31,604 nt of DNA, taken from positions 1-31,604 of the forward strand of contig JBIICN010000041.1 of NCBI GenBank assembly GCA_044238845.1, read 5' to 3'. Within the stretch, counting starts at the first letter, position 1; every line of letters starts with the position of its first letter. Below the pieces are notes generated by a model, which was not told where the DNA came from, did not search any database, and worked only from the letters and a program-made list of their open reading frames with translations. Made by a program: the position numbers and the translations under genes. Shown in pieces: positions 16,425-25,177 of the stretch. The DNA is from UBA4416 sp044238845. GTDB taxonomy: Bacteria > Bacteroidota > Bacteroidia > B-17B0 > Aurantibacillaceae.

Positions 16425-16442
16425 TCCCGATTGCTATCGGGA
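16425..16442. repeat. Palindromic intergenic motif TCCCGAT-tgct-ATCGGGA
   Basis: A perfect 7-bp inverted repeat with a 4-nt loop, GC-rich in an AT-rich gap between the rluB terminator and the ArsC-like gene. The same kind of CCCGAT/ATCGGG palindrome is one I recall as frequent in Bacteroidota intergenic DNA, so it is likely a dispersed repeat rather than a specific operator. Confidence 0.5.
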
Positions 16443-16466
16443 CACTGCGGATTAAAAAATAAAAAC

Positions 16467-16817
16467 ATGAATAAAATATATTACCTCTCAACCTGCGACA
16501 CTTGTAAACGCATCATCTCTGAATTAGAATTGAAAGAAAAAGGATTTGTATTTCAAGACATTAAAACAGAAAAAATTACGTCTGCACAATTAGAAGAAAT
16601 GAAAAATGCAGTTGGTAGCTATGAAGCTTTATTTAGTCGAATTGCACGTAAATACAAAGAATTAGCACTAGGCGAAAAATCTTTAACAGAAAATGATTAC
16701 AATAAATTTATTTTAGAAGAATATACTTTTTTGAAACGCCCCGTTATTTTTATTGGGAAGAAAGTATTTGTTGGAAATTCAAAAGCTGTAATTGCTGATG
16801 TGAAAGCAGCTCTGTAA
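16467..16817 (+). CDS. ArsC/Spx-family thioredoxin-fold protein
   Basis: A 116-aa protein from ATG 16467 (MNKIYYLSTCDTCKRI). An open frame continues upstream to 16353, but that part runs through the rluB terminator and the palindrome, so it is not coding. The fold follows ArsC-type proteins: strand-CxxC (TCDTCKR, residues 9-15), a helix, FQDIKTEKITSAQLEEM, a central helical region, and the cis-Pro strand KRPVIFIGKKVFVG. It may be an arsenate reductase-like oxidoreductase or a Spx/YffB-type protein; there is no arsenic gene nearby, so I favour the latter, generic group. The next gene starts 5 nt later. Confidence 0.8.
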   Translation: MNKIYYLSTCDTCKRIISELELKEKGFVFQDIKTEKITSAQLEEMKNAVGSYEALFSRIARKYKELALGEKSLTENDYNKFILEEYTFLKRPVIFIGKKVFVGNSKAVIADVKAAL

Positions 16818-16822
16818 GTTAT

Positions 16823-17170
16823 ATGCTTAATCCTTTAGATAATTATTATTTGCAAAAAGAGGAACCAATTAAAAGTTGTTTATCTTTTTTGCGAAAATAT
16901 ATTTTAGATTTTGATTCGGATATTATTGAGGCTTTAAAATATGGTATGCCATTTTTTTGTTATAAGGGTAAAATGATTTGCTATTTGTGGGTGCACAAAA
17001 AATACAGTCAGCCATATTTGGGTATTGTTGAAGGGGCGAGCATGAAACATCCTGATTTGATAGTAGAGAAAAGGGCGAGAATGAAAATATTTTTAATGGA
17101 TGCCAATAAAGACATTCCTGTTAAAAAACTGAATGTCATTTTAAAAGAAATGATGGCTTTATATAAATAA
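16823..17170 (+). CDS. DUF1801 domain protein
   Basis: A 115-aa cytoplasmic protein with the DUF1801 pattern: a helix with ILDFDSDIIEALKYGMPFF, then CYKGKMICYLWVHK, LGIVEG and a final basic helix. The exact function of the family is unknown. The gene is 5 nt downstream of the ArsC-like gene and probably shares its transcript. It converges with the glycosyltransferase, whose stop is 5 nt away. Confidence 0.8.
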   Translation: MLNPLDNYYLQKEEPIKSCLSFLRKYILDFDSDIIEALKYGMPFFCYKGKMICYLWVHKKYSQPYLGIVEGASMKHPDLIVEKRARMKIFLMDANKDIPVKKLNVILKEMMALYK

Positions 17171-17175
17171 TTAGA

Positions 17176-18294
17176 TTATAATAATTCAATTAATTTCCTT
17201 GTTTTCTCTTGATTATTCATCGATTCAATTAATCTTTTTCTGTTTTCAATATCTTCTAAGGTAAATTCTTTTAGAAATAGTGAATTAATTGAATCAATAT
17301 ATTCCTTAGGTGAGTTGGCAATCGTGCAAGCTTCAGTTAAAAAAGTTCCAACTAGCATGTTTGTATTGGCGATTACAAACCTTCCAGAATATAAAACGTT
17401 TAATAATTTTAGTTTCAATCCAGTTGCTTGTTCAGTATATAAGCAATGAATTTGAGCGTTTTCAATCAACGCTTGCATGTCTAGTTCTGAACAGTTTTGT
17501 TTTAAAGTAATATTCGAATTCTTATTTATTTCTTCGATTAAATGTAGTGGTGGATTTAATCCTGCAATTATAACGGGATATGTTATTTTAGAAAACACAT
17601 TATCTATTAACCACAAAGCGGCATTGTAGTTTTCGGAAACGGATAAATTACCGTGATATAAAATGTAATCACCTTTGCCTGTTTTACTTTGTAATTCATC
17701 AAATTGATGAAAGCTTGGTAAATAAACGCTTTGTGTATTTGGATACGTTTTTTTGAAATAGTTTAAATCTGTTTCTGAAACTGATAAAATACAATCTGCA
17801 TAAGTAATTTGCTTTTCAAATCGTTTTAATTTATACGCTTCTAGTTTTAGATATAGCTTTTTTAGAAATGATTTTTCGCCTTTGGCCAATTCTAAAAAAT
17901 AGTTGTGCTCAATATTACTATGTCTGAATAATTTTTTTCTGTTTTTAAAATCAGGGTCGTTCAGTAAATAGCAAGTGTGTAATACTTCAAATAAAATAGG
18001 GTAATTATCTTTTAATAAATTTTGTTTGAGTTCATCATTAATTCTTGATTTAACGTTAAAAGGCAATAATGATAATTGATTTAAGAAAGAAGTATCACGT
18101 TTGTAGTAATATACTTTCTCGCATAATTTTTCTAATTCGGGAGAGCCTTTTCTATCGCCATATTCAAAGCAATGTAAGATTACTTTAATGCCCTGCGTAT
18201 ACAAACATCTTATTTTATGAAATACATCTATCGCGCCGCCATAATTGGCAGGGTAGGGAATATCAAAAGAAATAATATGTAAATGACTTTGCAC
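17176..18294 (-). CDS. Glycosyltransferase of GT4-like type
   Basis: A 372-aa protein with a GT-B layout. The N-terminal half begins HIISFDIPYPANYGGAIDVFH, with the Gly-rich loop typical of glycosyltransferases, and carries FRHSNIEHNYF near the cleft. The C-terminal half contains ILYHGNLSVSENYNAALWL, VIIAGLNP and the EQATGLKLKLLNVLYSGR segment, where GT4 enzymes bind the nucleotide sugar. The canonical EX7E motif is only approximate (TGLKLK in place of EG.P). It probably transfers a sugar to a surface glycan; donor and acceptor are unknown. It stands alone on its strand. Confidence 0.75.
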   Translation of the reverse strand: MQSHLHIISFDIPYPANYGGAIDVFHKIRCLYTQGIKVILHCFEYGDRKGSPELEKLCEKVYYYKRDTSFLNQLSLLPFNVKSRINDELKQNLLKDNYPILFEVLHTCYLLNDPDFKNRKKLFRHSNIEHNYFLELAKGEKSFLKKLYLKLEAYKLKRFEKQITYADCILSVSETDLNYFKKTYPNTQSVYLPSFHQFDELQSKTGKGDYILYHGNLSVSENYNAALWLIDNVFSKITYPVIIAGLNPPLHLIEEINKNSNITLKQNCSELDMQALIENAQIHCLYTEQATGLKLKLLNVLYSGRFVIANTNMLVGTFLTEACTIANSPKEYIDSINSLFLKEFTLEDIENRKRLIESMNNQEKTRKLIELL

Positions 18295-18398
18295 TCAAGC
18301 AAAGATAATCTAAAAAATGAATTTGATTATGTGTTTTTCAACCACATAGAAACATAGTTTTATTTGTATAAAAGTAGTTTATCAGTAAGGCATAGAAT

Positions 18399-18477
18399 AT
18401 TGAAGCGAAGCTTCAATTACAGATGTTCTCTTTTTTAAATAGCACTAACCTTAAGTGCCTATAAGGTTAATTTTTTT
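18399..18477. other. Two small hairpins after the B12 locus
   Basis: Between the glycosyltransferase start and the BtuG-like stop are a perfect palindrome ATTGAAGC-GAA-GCTTCAAT (18399-18417) and a hairpin AACCTTA...TAAGGTT (18447-18468). The second is followed by seven T residues on the + strand only, so it is a poor terminator for the minus-strand B12 operon. Confidence 0.35.
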
Positions 18478-19509
18478 CTATTCAAACATAAAACCGTTTG
18501 AAATAATACCAGCGTTAAAATTGGTAATAAAACTTCCATTTGGCTTATAAATTTCAACTTTTGATTTTTGCACGTAATCAATCGCGTCTGAAACATAAAT
18601 GCTATAATCTTTAGGATTAATGCCTAATCCATAATATAGTTTGTTGCCCTGATTGATAAGCGCGCTAGCAGGTAAATTTGTAAATGAAATAGGAAATTGA
18701 AACACACTATTGTTTAAATAATATAATGTATCTCTTGTTTTATTAATGCATAATTTATTTGGATTATCTGTATTTGAGAAATTTAGCGTTTGTTCAATTT
18801 GTAAGGTCACAGGATTAATTCTACTTAGTTTTCCAGCGATACTTTGTGTGCTATTTCCTGTGCGCAAAATCCATACTTTAGAATGTTTATCAATACAAAT
18901 ATTAGAATTTCCTAAGCCAACTTGTATGCTATCAATTATGGCATCAGTCATAGTGTTTATCACATAACAATAGTTTGAATTAGAACAAGTAACAAAAGCT
19001 TTATTGTAAATTAAAGCCATTTGCTCAGTTCCATTCATACAAGGTATAGTGCCAGAAACAATGTTAGAATTTAAATCAATAATTTGAATTGAATTAGCAT
19101 ATAAATCACTAACATAGGCTTTATTGTATGTAATTGGTAAAATATATCTTGGAGAATTTAAACCATTAATCGAGGTAGTTTTTACAAAATCAGAAGAATT
19201 AACAACCACTATTTTATGGGAGTTATTCATCACTACATAGTAGTTGTTATTGTATTTGGTAATACTTTGGCAAACGTTACCTAAGGTAGCATTGTTGTTT
19301 TGCTGTTTGTAGTAGTCTTCAATTACAGCTCCAGATGATGGATCATATAAAGAGATACTTCCTACACCCCAGCCAAAATTGCCTTCATTAACTACTAAAA
19401 CTTTTGTATCTGCATTAATAGATACGGCAGTTTTAATAGGCTCTTGCGGTTTGTCTTTTACGCAAGAGCCAAATAGTAATACAATACAAATAGAAGTGAG
19501 AAATTTCAT
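18478..19509 (-). CDS. btuG: BtuG-like surface beta-propeller lipoprotein (DUF5074-type), cobalamin capture
   Basis: A 343-aa lipoprotein. The signal MKFLTSICIVLLFGSC has a lipobox Cys at residue 16. The rest is made of repeated YncE-like blades: VLVVNEGNFGWGVGSISLYD, ITKYNNNYYVVMNNSHKIVVV, AYVSDLYANSIQIIDL, AFVTCSNSNYCYVINT and YYGLGINPKDYSIYVSDA. The opening NEGNFG and the LGNVCQSI region resemble BtuG, the surface propeller that binds vitamin B12 and caps BtuB in Bacteroides. It is third in the riboswitch-controlled operon, 6 nt after the DUF4465 gene. The family assignment rests on pattern and context, and B12 binding is inferred. Confidence 0.78.
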   Translation of the reverse strand: MKFLTSICIVLLFGSCVKDKPQEPIKTAVSINADTKVLVVNEGNFGWGVGSISLYDPSSGAVIEDYYKQQNNNATLGNVCQSITKYNNNYYVVMNNSHKIVVVNSSDFVKTTSINGLNSPRYILPITYNKAYVSDLYANSIQIIDLNSNIVSGTIPCMNGTEQMALIYNKAFVTCSNSNYCYVINTMTDAIIDSIQVGLGNSNICIDKHSKVWILRTGNSTQSIAGKLSRINPVTLQIEQTLNFSNTDNPNKLCINKTRDTLYYLNNSVFQFPISFTNLPASALINQGNKLYYGLGINPKDYSIYVSDAIDYVQKSKVEIYKPNGSFITNFNAGIISNGFMFE

Positions 19510-19515
19510 TTGAAA

Positions 19516-20514
19516 TTATAGTTTAATAAATTTTATTTTTTTAGAAGAATTTTTGTCATTTAATTCTACGAAATAAATCCCTGCTTCAAAATTTTCAGTA
19601 TTTAATTGAAATTGATTTGTTCCAATATAAGTTTGAACTTCACCATTTTGCAACTCTTTACCAGCTATGTCATAGATGTGAATATTTAATGTATGTTGTG
19701 TTGATGCTTCAATATTCAAAAATAAATTTCCTGTTGTTGGATTTGGGAATAATGAAATGTTTGAAGTATTACTTAATTCTTCAATTCCTACAGTACTTTG
19801 AATGGTAAAATTATCCATTGAGAAAAATGCAGGAGTGTTCATGAAGCCAAATGAATTATCTGATGATTTCATGTCAAAACTAATACTATCTACTTGACCT
19901 AAAGAAATACAATTTACATATTGCCAGTTTTTTATCACAAAATCATTAGTAGTACCCGAATTACGATAATCTGCTAAATAATATTCAATACTATCTGCAA
20001 TCATATTACCACCTCTATATCCTCTTACAATCACTTTAAACCAATCAGGATATTCACCTTGAGGAATACTTGTTCCTGATCCAGTTCCAGTTGTATCTCC
20101 AAATCTTCTAGAAAACTGATTTCCTTGTTTAATTATTTTCCATGCATAGGTAGTGTTAGTAATGTAAAAGCCATTTACTGCAGTTGTGTTATTTGAAAAT
20201 GAAACAACTGCTCCACTTTGCACAGTTGCATAATTATTTCCCCCAAATGCCGTTCCAGTTATGTTACCATATAAATTTGTATAGGTTCCATTTACTGTGT
20301 CGTTTATGTTTGTATAAGCACTTCCCGACGACCAATATCCTTGCCATCCATATTGAAAATTAACACCAAAAGATGAGAAATCTGTTCCTGCATTATTTTG
20401 ATAAAATGAATTTGGAGATAAAGTAAATGTATCAAAAGATACCGTTTGTGCATTTGAGTTTAGTGATATGATTGTAATAAATGCAATAGTTAGTTGAGTA
20501 AGTTTTTTTTTCAT
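19516..20514 (-). CDS. DUF4465 protein with type IX secretion sorting domain
   Basis: A 332-aa secreted protein. It has a signal peptide at 1-22 (...LNSNAQ). A DUF4465-like domain spans about 28-240, with GFYITNTTYAWKIIKQGNQF, IEYYLADYRN and MNTPAFFSMDNF. A C-terminal sorting domain covers about 254-332 (NISLFPNPTTGNLFLNIE ... GIYFVELNDKNSSKKIKFIKL), which directs export by the type IX system. DUF4465 proteins commonly sit in Bacteroidota cobalamin loci, where they are thought to act at the surface. It is 14 nt after btuB and 6 nt before the BtuG-like gene, so the three are one operon. It likely helps capture B12 or a B12-bound partner; the direct role is inferred. Confidence 0.85.
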   Translation of the reverse strand: MKKKLTQLTIAFITIISLNSNAQTVSFDTFTLSPNSFYQNNAGTDFSSFGVNFQYGWQGYWSSGSAYTNINDTVNGTYTNLYGNITGTAFGGNNYATVQSGAVVSFSNNTTAVNGFYITNTTYAWKIIKQGNQFSRRFGDTTGTGSGTSIPQGEYPDWFKVIVRGYRGGNMIADSIEYYLADYRNSGTTNDFVIKNWQYVNCISLGQVDSISFDMKSSDNSFGFMNTPAFFSMDNFTIQSTVGIEELSNTSNISLFPNPTTGNLFLNIEASTQHTLNIHIYDIAGKELQNGEVQTYIGTNQFQLNTENFEAGIYFVELNDKNSSKKIKFIKL

Positions 20515-20528
20515 CTTTTTTTAAATAA

Positions 20529-22505
20529 TTAGTTAGTTGTTTTTTTTTTATTTTGTTTTTGGTAATTAATGATCAGGCCTATTTCATAGTTTCGCAATGG
20601 CATTGGATTGTTTGATATGATCGTGTAATTTTTATTAAATAAATTATTAATGTTACCGAAAAATTCAACATTAACACTACTAAATGAATAATTATAAGAG
20701 CATTTCATATTGGCAATATAATAAGGGTTTAACCAACTCGTATTATCTGTTGATGTAAATCTGTAGCCCGTGTAGTTATTGTTTAATAATATACTTATGT
20801 TTTTATAACTCATTGTTAAGGTTGCTTGGCCATTATAGCGGGGAGTGAAAATTAATTGACGGCCAACAGAGTTATCATTTTGGCTTGTAGCTTTTTGATT
20901 TGTAGATAGCACATAAGATGTATTAATAGCTAGTTTTATGAAAGTATTTTTTGTGAAATAAGATAATTCTGTTTTTGTTTCTGTACCTCTGCTATAAACT
21001 TCGGCAATGTTTTTTGGTGTCCAAAATGTATTTTCTGACGGTAGCCATATTATCCAATTAGTAACATGTCTGTTAAAGTATGTTCCTTCTACTAATACGT
21101 TAAAATTATTTTTTCTGTATTTCATTTCTAATCCACCTTCTATTTCATAACTATCTTCTGGTTTTAAATTTGGATTTCCTCCCGGAGACCAGAACAAATC
21201 ATTTAATGTTGGTTGTCTAAATGATTTATTGCCATTGATTTTTGCTGCTAATAATTTTGTTAATTGATAATGTATGCCTGTATTTCCTGTCATAGGAATA
21301 TGTGTTTGACTGTTAAATTCTTGACGGATTGCTAAGTTGTAGTTTAATTTTGATTTTAATAAACTTACCTTATAAGCTACAAATATGGCTAGTTTGCTTA
21401 ATTTATAATTGTGAAGTGTATCTTTTAAAGCTTCTTTTGATAGTAAATTAGCTTGATGATTGGTGAAATTAATACCGAAATTGATGGTGTGATTTTTTAA
21501 ATTTAATATGTTATCGCTTTCAGCTATAATTGTTTTTATTTTACTCTCACTTACTAAAACATTTGCGTTACTATCTACATAATTTAATTTGTCATTAAAA
21601 TATCCTAAACGAATAGTTGAGTTTAATTTTCTTCTTGAATAATTCCAATCGGCATTTAATTTTAAATTATCATCTTCTTGATTTTTTTTACTAACAGTTG
21701 TTGTAAATGAAGGTAAATTTCTATTTGTATTATTGTACCAAGCTCTCATGTTTAATGTTTGATTTGAGTTTATTAAAAAAGAGAGTTCTTGTAATAAGCC
21801 CTTTGCAATGTAATTAGCATGGGTTATTTGTTTGTTGGGATTTTCTTTGTCAAGAGTATCTTTATATTGATAATTGTTTTCGGAATTAGTATAATATATT
21901 TTAGTATTGGATACTATTTTTTTATAACTCAATAAAACTCCTGTTGCTATTTTTTTTGTATTAAAGCTTCCTAAACTCATTTGTAGTTTGGTTTTAAAAC
22001 CTTTATTAAAGGCTGCTTTATTTTGTAAATGAATGCTCCCACCAATGGCTCCGCTGCCCCACATGGCACTGCCTCCTCCGTACTCTATACTGATGTCATT
22101 AAAAAACAGAGTAGGTAAAATGCTTAAATCAGTTTGACCTAACATCGCATTTTGAATATTTAAGCCATTCCATAATAAAGCGGTATGGTTTGAGTTTCCT
22201 CCTCTCATACTTGTTGTGGCTATGTTTCCATTACCATAGGTTTTTACGTGTATGGTAGTTTGATTAGATATTAAATCTGCGATTGATGTTGTGTTATATT
22301 TAGCAAGAGTTGTACTGTCAATTAAACCTGTTTTTTTTGATGTTTCAATAGTTTGTTGTTTGTTTTCAATAATAGAAACCTCGTTTAGTTGATGAATTAA
22401 TGTGTCTATCGATTGCGCATGTGCAGTTGAATTAAATACAAAACATATCCAAAAACAAATCAATAGATTTGAGAATAAATGAATATGTGTTTTATAACAG
22501 CTCAT
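20529..22505 (-). CDS. btuB: TonB-dependent vitamin B12 receptor, BtuB-like
   Basis: A 658-aa outer-membrane receptor that would import cobalamin with energy from TonB. The signal peptide ends near residue 30 (NSTAHAQ). The plug domain is at about 45-160 (TTSMRGGNSNHTALLWNGL, IEYGGGSAMWGSGAIGGSI) and a barrel of alternating strands follows (FRQPTLNDLFWSPGGNPNLKPEDSYEIEGG). There is no SusC-type carboxypeptidase-like N-terminal extension. The substrate comes from context: a cobalamin riboswitch immediately upstream and surface B12-type partners downstream. One oddity is that the last barrel strand (NYEIGLIINY) is followed by a basic tail (QKQNKKKTTN) rather than ending on an aromatic residue. 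No btuFCD genes are in the window. Confidence 0.88.
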   Translation of the reverse strand: MSCYKTHIHLFSNLLICFWICFVFNSTAHAQSIDTLIHQLNEVSIIENKQQTIETSKKTGLIDSTTLAKYNTTSIADLISNQTTIHVKTYGNGNIATTSMRGGNSNHTALLWNGLNIQNAMLGQTDLSILPTLFFNDISIEYGGGSAMWGSGAIGGSIHLQNKAAFNKGFKTKLQMSLGSFNTKKIATGVLLSYKKIVSNTKIYYTNSENNYQYKDTLDKENPNKQITHANYIAKGLLQELSFLINSNQTLNMRAWYNNTNRNLPSFTTTVSKKNQEDDNLKLNADWNYSRRKLNSTIRLGYFNDKLNYVDSNANVLVSESKIKTIIAESDNILNLKNHTINFGINFTNHQANLLSKEALKDTLHNYKLSKLAIFVAYKVSLLKSKLNYNLAIRQEFNSQTHIPMTGNTGIHYQLTKLLAAKINGNKSFRQPTLNDLFWSPGGNPNLKPEDSYEIEGGLEMKYRKNNFNVLVEGTYFNRHVTNWIIWLPSENTFWTPKNIAEVYSRGTETKTELSYFTKNTFIKLAINTSYVLSTNQKATSQNDNSVGRQLIFTPRYNGQATLTMSYKNISILLNNNYTGYRFTSTDNTSWLNPYYIANMKCSYNYSFSSVNVEFFGNINNLFNKNYTIISNNPMPLRNYEIGLIINYQKQNKKKTTN

Positions 22506-22612
22506 GTTTTAAATTACAAAATGTTACCTAAGGGAAAATATAAAAAACAGCATGTTGCCTAAACATCCTATTTTTTGTTAGCCTTTGTTTCCCCGAAAGC
22601 TTCAAAATGCAT

Positions 22613-22746
22613 ATTGGCAGGTCTTCTGACTCGTCTTTTGTTTTTAAGCCTTCCCATCTATTTAACTGACAGTGGCATGTTTTTAAAAACAATTATTTAA
22701 GACTTACAGCAGCGGGCACTGTTCATGAATTACACATGATTCCCTT
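22613..22746 (-). promoter_or_regulatory. Cobalamin (B12) riboswitch
   Basis: On the minus strand, in order: GGGAATCATGTG, then GTGCCCGCTGCTGTAAGTC, CATGCCACTGTCAG, GGGAAGGCTTAAAA, and the B12 box GAGTCAGAAGACCTGCC ending near 22614. These are the conserved blocks of the adenosylcobalamin-class leader in the right order and spacing. It lies about 105 nt before btuB and should repress the operon when cobalamin is bound. A further hairpin (AGCTTTCGGGG...AAAGGCT, about 22580-22602) in the leader may be part of the switch mechanism. Confidence 0.93.
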
Positions 22747-22792
22747 TTAATTTTTGATATTAATTAAAATATCGAAAAACCAAATTGCGTGG

Positions 22793-22800
22793 CAAATGTA
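22793..22800 (-). promoter_or_regulatory. -7 promoter element of the B12 operon (TACATTTG)
   Basis: An exact TAnnTTTG match on the minus strand, about 45 nt before the first conserved block of the riboswitch. Transcription would begin near 22786, giving a leader with the complete aptamer. Confidence 0.6.
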
Positions 22801-22813
22801 AATAATAAAAAAC

Positions 22814-22846
22814 AAAAACGCACATTTATTTTAAATGTGCGTTTTT
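22814..22846 (-). terminator. Terminator of the universal stress protein gene
   Basis: AAAAACGCACATTT (22814-22827) pairs perfectly with AAATGTGCGTTTTT (22833-22846). On the minus strand it is followed by a T-rich run, 22 nt after the stop of the stress protein gene, and it insulates the B12 promoter. Confidence 0.85.
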
Positions 22847-22867
22847 ATAGTTGTTGAAATTTATTAA

Positions 22868-23764
22868 TTATGTTCCTGAAAGCATTGTCCACGTTACATT
22901 TTCGGGATGTTCTTCAGGTTTAATACTTAATACTGGTACTTTTGAATGGTGAATCACTTGTAATGCGTATGGTCCTAAAAAGAATCCACTTAGTTCAGCA
23001 TCTTGGTCTGTCATTATAGAAATTAAATCACCACCAATGTTTTCACAGTATTTTACAGTAGCTACAGCTCTGTTTTTCACATCTAGAAGTAACTCAGTAG
23101 AACATGCAACGCCTTTATCTTTTGCGGCAGTAGCTACTTGATGTAACATCACCTCCATAGCAGGTTTTTTACTAGCTTCATCATCAGCTAGTAATCCCAC
23201 AGCGTAAACATGTGAGGCAAATTGCTTGGCCAATTCTAAAGTTAAAACCACTTTATGTCTTGTGTGCTCAGATGTATCAATTGGTAAAATAATTTTATGA
23301 TAACCTAAAGTATCAACAGCTTGACTCATTGTTAAAACGGGGCATGGGCTTTTTGTTAAAACTTTAAGAGTATTGCTTCCTATAGTTAAATCTTCCCATG
23401 AGCTATAGCCATGAGTTCCCATCACAATTAAATCTGCTTTAATTTCTTTGGCAACTTTAACTATTTCTGTGGTTGGATTACCTGAATTTACTATTGTAGT
23501 AACTTTTACGCCGTATTGATTTTTTATATCAGATGCTAACTCATTTAATTTTTCTTGAACGGCATCAGATGCTTTCTCTACGTTATCTAATGTAATACTA
23601 GGGGTAAAGACATTAAATTTTTCCCAATGTTTAGTAATAATATGTACTAAATATATTTCTCCTTTTGTGTATTGAGCTAAAAAGGCACCATGCTTTATTG
23701 CTAAATAGGATGTTTCAGAGAAATCAGTAGTAATGATGATTTTGTTAGTGTTTAAGTGTATCAT
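22868..23764 (-). CDS. Universal stress protein with two UspA domains
   Basis: A 298-aa cytoplasmic protein made of two UspA folds. Domain 1 (about residues 5-146) has IIITTDFSETSYLAIKHGAFLA and the nucleotide-binding motif VMGTHGYSSWEDLTIGSNT followed by CPVLTM. Domain 2 (about 154-283) has IILPIDTSEHTRHKVVLTLELA; its nucleotide loop is altered (IMTDQDAELSGFFLGPYALQV), so it may not bind ATP. These proteins help cells survive stress or starvation. It is 62 nt from the MFS gene on the same strand and may be its downstream partner. Confidence 0.93.
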   Translation of the reverse strand: MIHLNTNKIIITTDFSETSYLAIKHGAFLAQYTKGEIYLVHIITKHWEKFNVFTPSITLDNVEKASDAVQEKLNELASDIKNQYGVKVTTIVNSGNPTTEIVKVAKEIKADLIVMGTHGYSSWEDLTIGSNTLKVLTKSPCPVLTMSQAVDTLGYHKIILPIDTSEHTRHKVVLTLELAKQFASHVYAVGLLADDEASKKPAMEVMLHQVATAAKDKGVACSTELLLDVKNRAVATVKYCENIGGDLISIMTDQDAELSGFFLGPYALQVIHHSKVPVLSIKPEEHPENVTWTMLSGT

Positions 23765-23826
23765 AAGTTTAGTGTTTGTTTAGTATTGTAAATTTAATAA
23801 ATTTTTTAAATTATCATAATTTAGAC

Positions 23827-25080
23827 CTAGTGACTAATGTTTTCTACTGCTTTAGGGTCGTGCTTATGTTTAAATAATAACGCAAATAAAACGGCAATGA
23901 TAAGAGCATAAATTGCAAACGTAAGCCAGATATGATGCCAATCTTTTCCAGTTACTGATGTAAAATAATGGTCAATAATATATCCGCTAGACAAACTTCC
24001 GAAAATTGCCCCGAATCCATTGGTCATCATCATAAATAAACCTTGTGCAGACGAGCGAATGGTTGAATTGGTTGAAGTTTCGATAAATAAAGAACCAGAA
24101 ACATTGAAAAAATCAAAAGCCATACCATAAACAATACACGACATAATAATCATCCATAATCCATCGGTAGGATTTCCGTATGCAAATAGTCCAAAACGTA
24201 AAACCCATGCTAGCATACTAAACAACATCACTTGTTTGATGCCAAATTTTTTCAAGAAAAAAGGAATGGCTAAAATAAATAGTGTTTCAGAAATTTGAGA
24301 AATAGACATGATGATGGTAGAATATTTAACCACAAAAGAATCGGCATATTCTGCTTGGTGTTTAAAATCATCTAAAAACACATCGCCATAAGCATTCGTT
24401 AATTGCAAGGCTGCCCCTAAAAACATACTGAAAATGAAAAACAAGGCGAGTTTATAATTAGCAAATAATTTAAAGGAACTTAGCCCAATTAAATCAACAA
24501 ACGATTGATTATTTTGGGTATTATGTTGTGGTTTGCACTTAGGTAAAGAGAATGAATAAACTCCTAATCCAATTGCTGCAATCGCCGCGATGTAAAATTG
24601 ATTTTCCGAAGCTTTATTGCCAGATAAATTCGTTATCCACATAGCTACAATAAATCCAATGGTTCCCCAAACTCTAATTGGAGGAAAATCTTTCACCACA
24701 TCTAAATTATTACTTTTTAAAGCATTATATGCAACCGAATTTGATAAAGCGATGGTCGGCATGTAAAAAATCATGGCTACTAAAATCACCCAAAAAAAAC
24801 TGGAAGGATCATTTATTTGTGGAACGTAGATTAACGTTAATCCGCCAAGTATATGTAAAATGCCATATAGTTTTTCGGCATTCATCCATCTGTCAGCTAT
24901 AATGCCACAAAGAGTAGGCATAAAAATAGAAGCAATGCCCATCGTTGAAAAAATTGCACTAAACTGGGTAGCATCCCATTGTTTTGTTCCAAACCAATAA
25001 TTAGCAACAGTAATTAACCAAGCTCCCCAAACAAAAAATTGCAAAAAGCTCATGATAATTAAACGCAACTTTAAACTCAT
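23827..25080 (-). CDS. MFS transporter of the nucleoside:H+ symporter (NupG/XapB) type
   Basis: A 417-aa protein with about 12 membrane segments. It opens MSLKLRLIIMSFLQFFVWGAW, as nucleoside symporters of this family do. It has the loop GIIADRWMNAEKLYG between helices 2 and 3 and FFLKKFGIKQVM in the middle. It probably imports nucleosides, but related Bacteroidota proteins are annotated only as MFS, so the substrate is not certain. It is divergent from the secreted protein at 25178 with a 97-nt shared upstream region. Confidence 0.85.
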   Translation of the reverse strand: MSLKLRLIIMSFLQFFVWGAWLITVANYWFGTKQWDATQFSAIFSTMGIASIFMPTLCGIIADRWMNAEKLYGILHILGGLTLIYVPQINDPSSFFWVILVAMIFYMPTIALSNSVAYNALKSNNLDVVKDFPPIRVWGTIGFIVAMWITNLSGNKASENQFYIAAIAAIGLGVYSFSLPKCKPQHNTQNNQSFVDLIGLSSFKLFANYKLALFFIFSMFLGAALQLTNAYGDVFLDDFKHQAEYADSFVVKYSTIIMSISQISETLFILAIPFFLKKFGIKQVMLFSMLAWVLRFGLFAYGNPTDGLWMIIMSCIVYGMAFDFFNVSGSLFIETSTNSTIRSSAQGLFMMMTNGFGAIFGSLSSGYIIDHYFTSVTGKDWHHIWLTFAIYALIIAVLFALLFKHKHDPKAVENISH

Positions 25081-25177
25081 ACCTAGTTTTTTATTTATTA
25101 CATGAGCAAGATAGAAAAAAAGATTTAAAATGTCACTAAAAATTACTTCTGTATTATAGGTTTAAAATCTAGGAATT

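Noticed and set aside
16353..16466. Longer N-terminus for the ArsC-like protein
   Set aside because: It would translate the rluB terminator hairpin and an intergenic palindrome; ATG 16467 begins exactly at the fold's first strand.
18447..18477. Terminator of the B12 operon
   Set aside because: The T run follows the hairpin on the + strand, not on the minus strand where the operon is transcribed.
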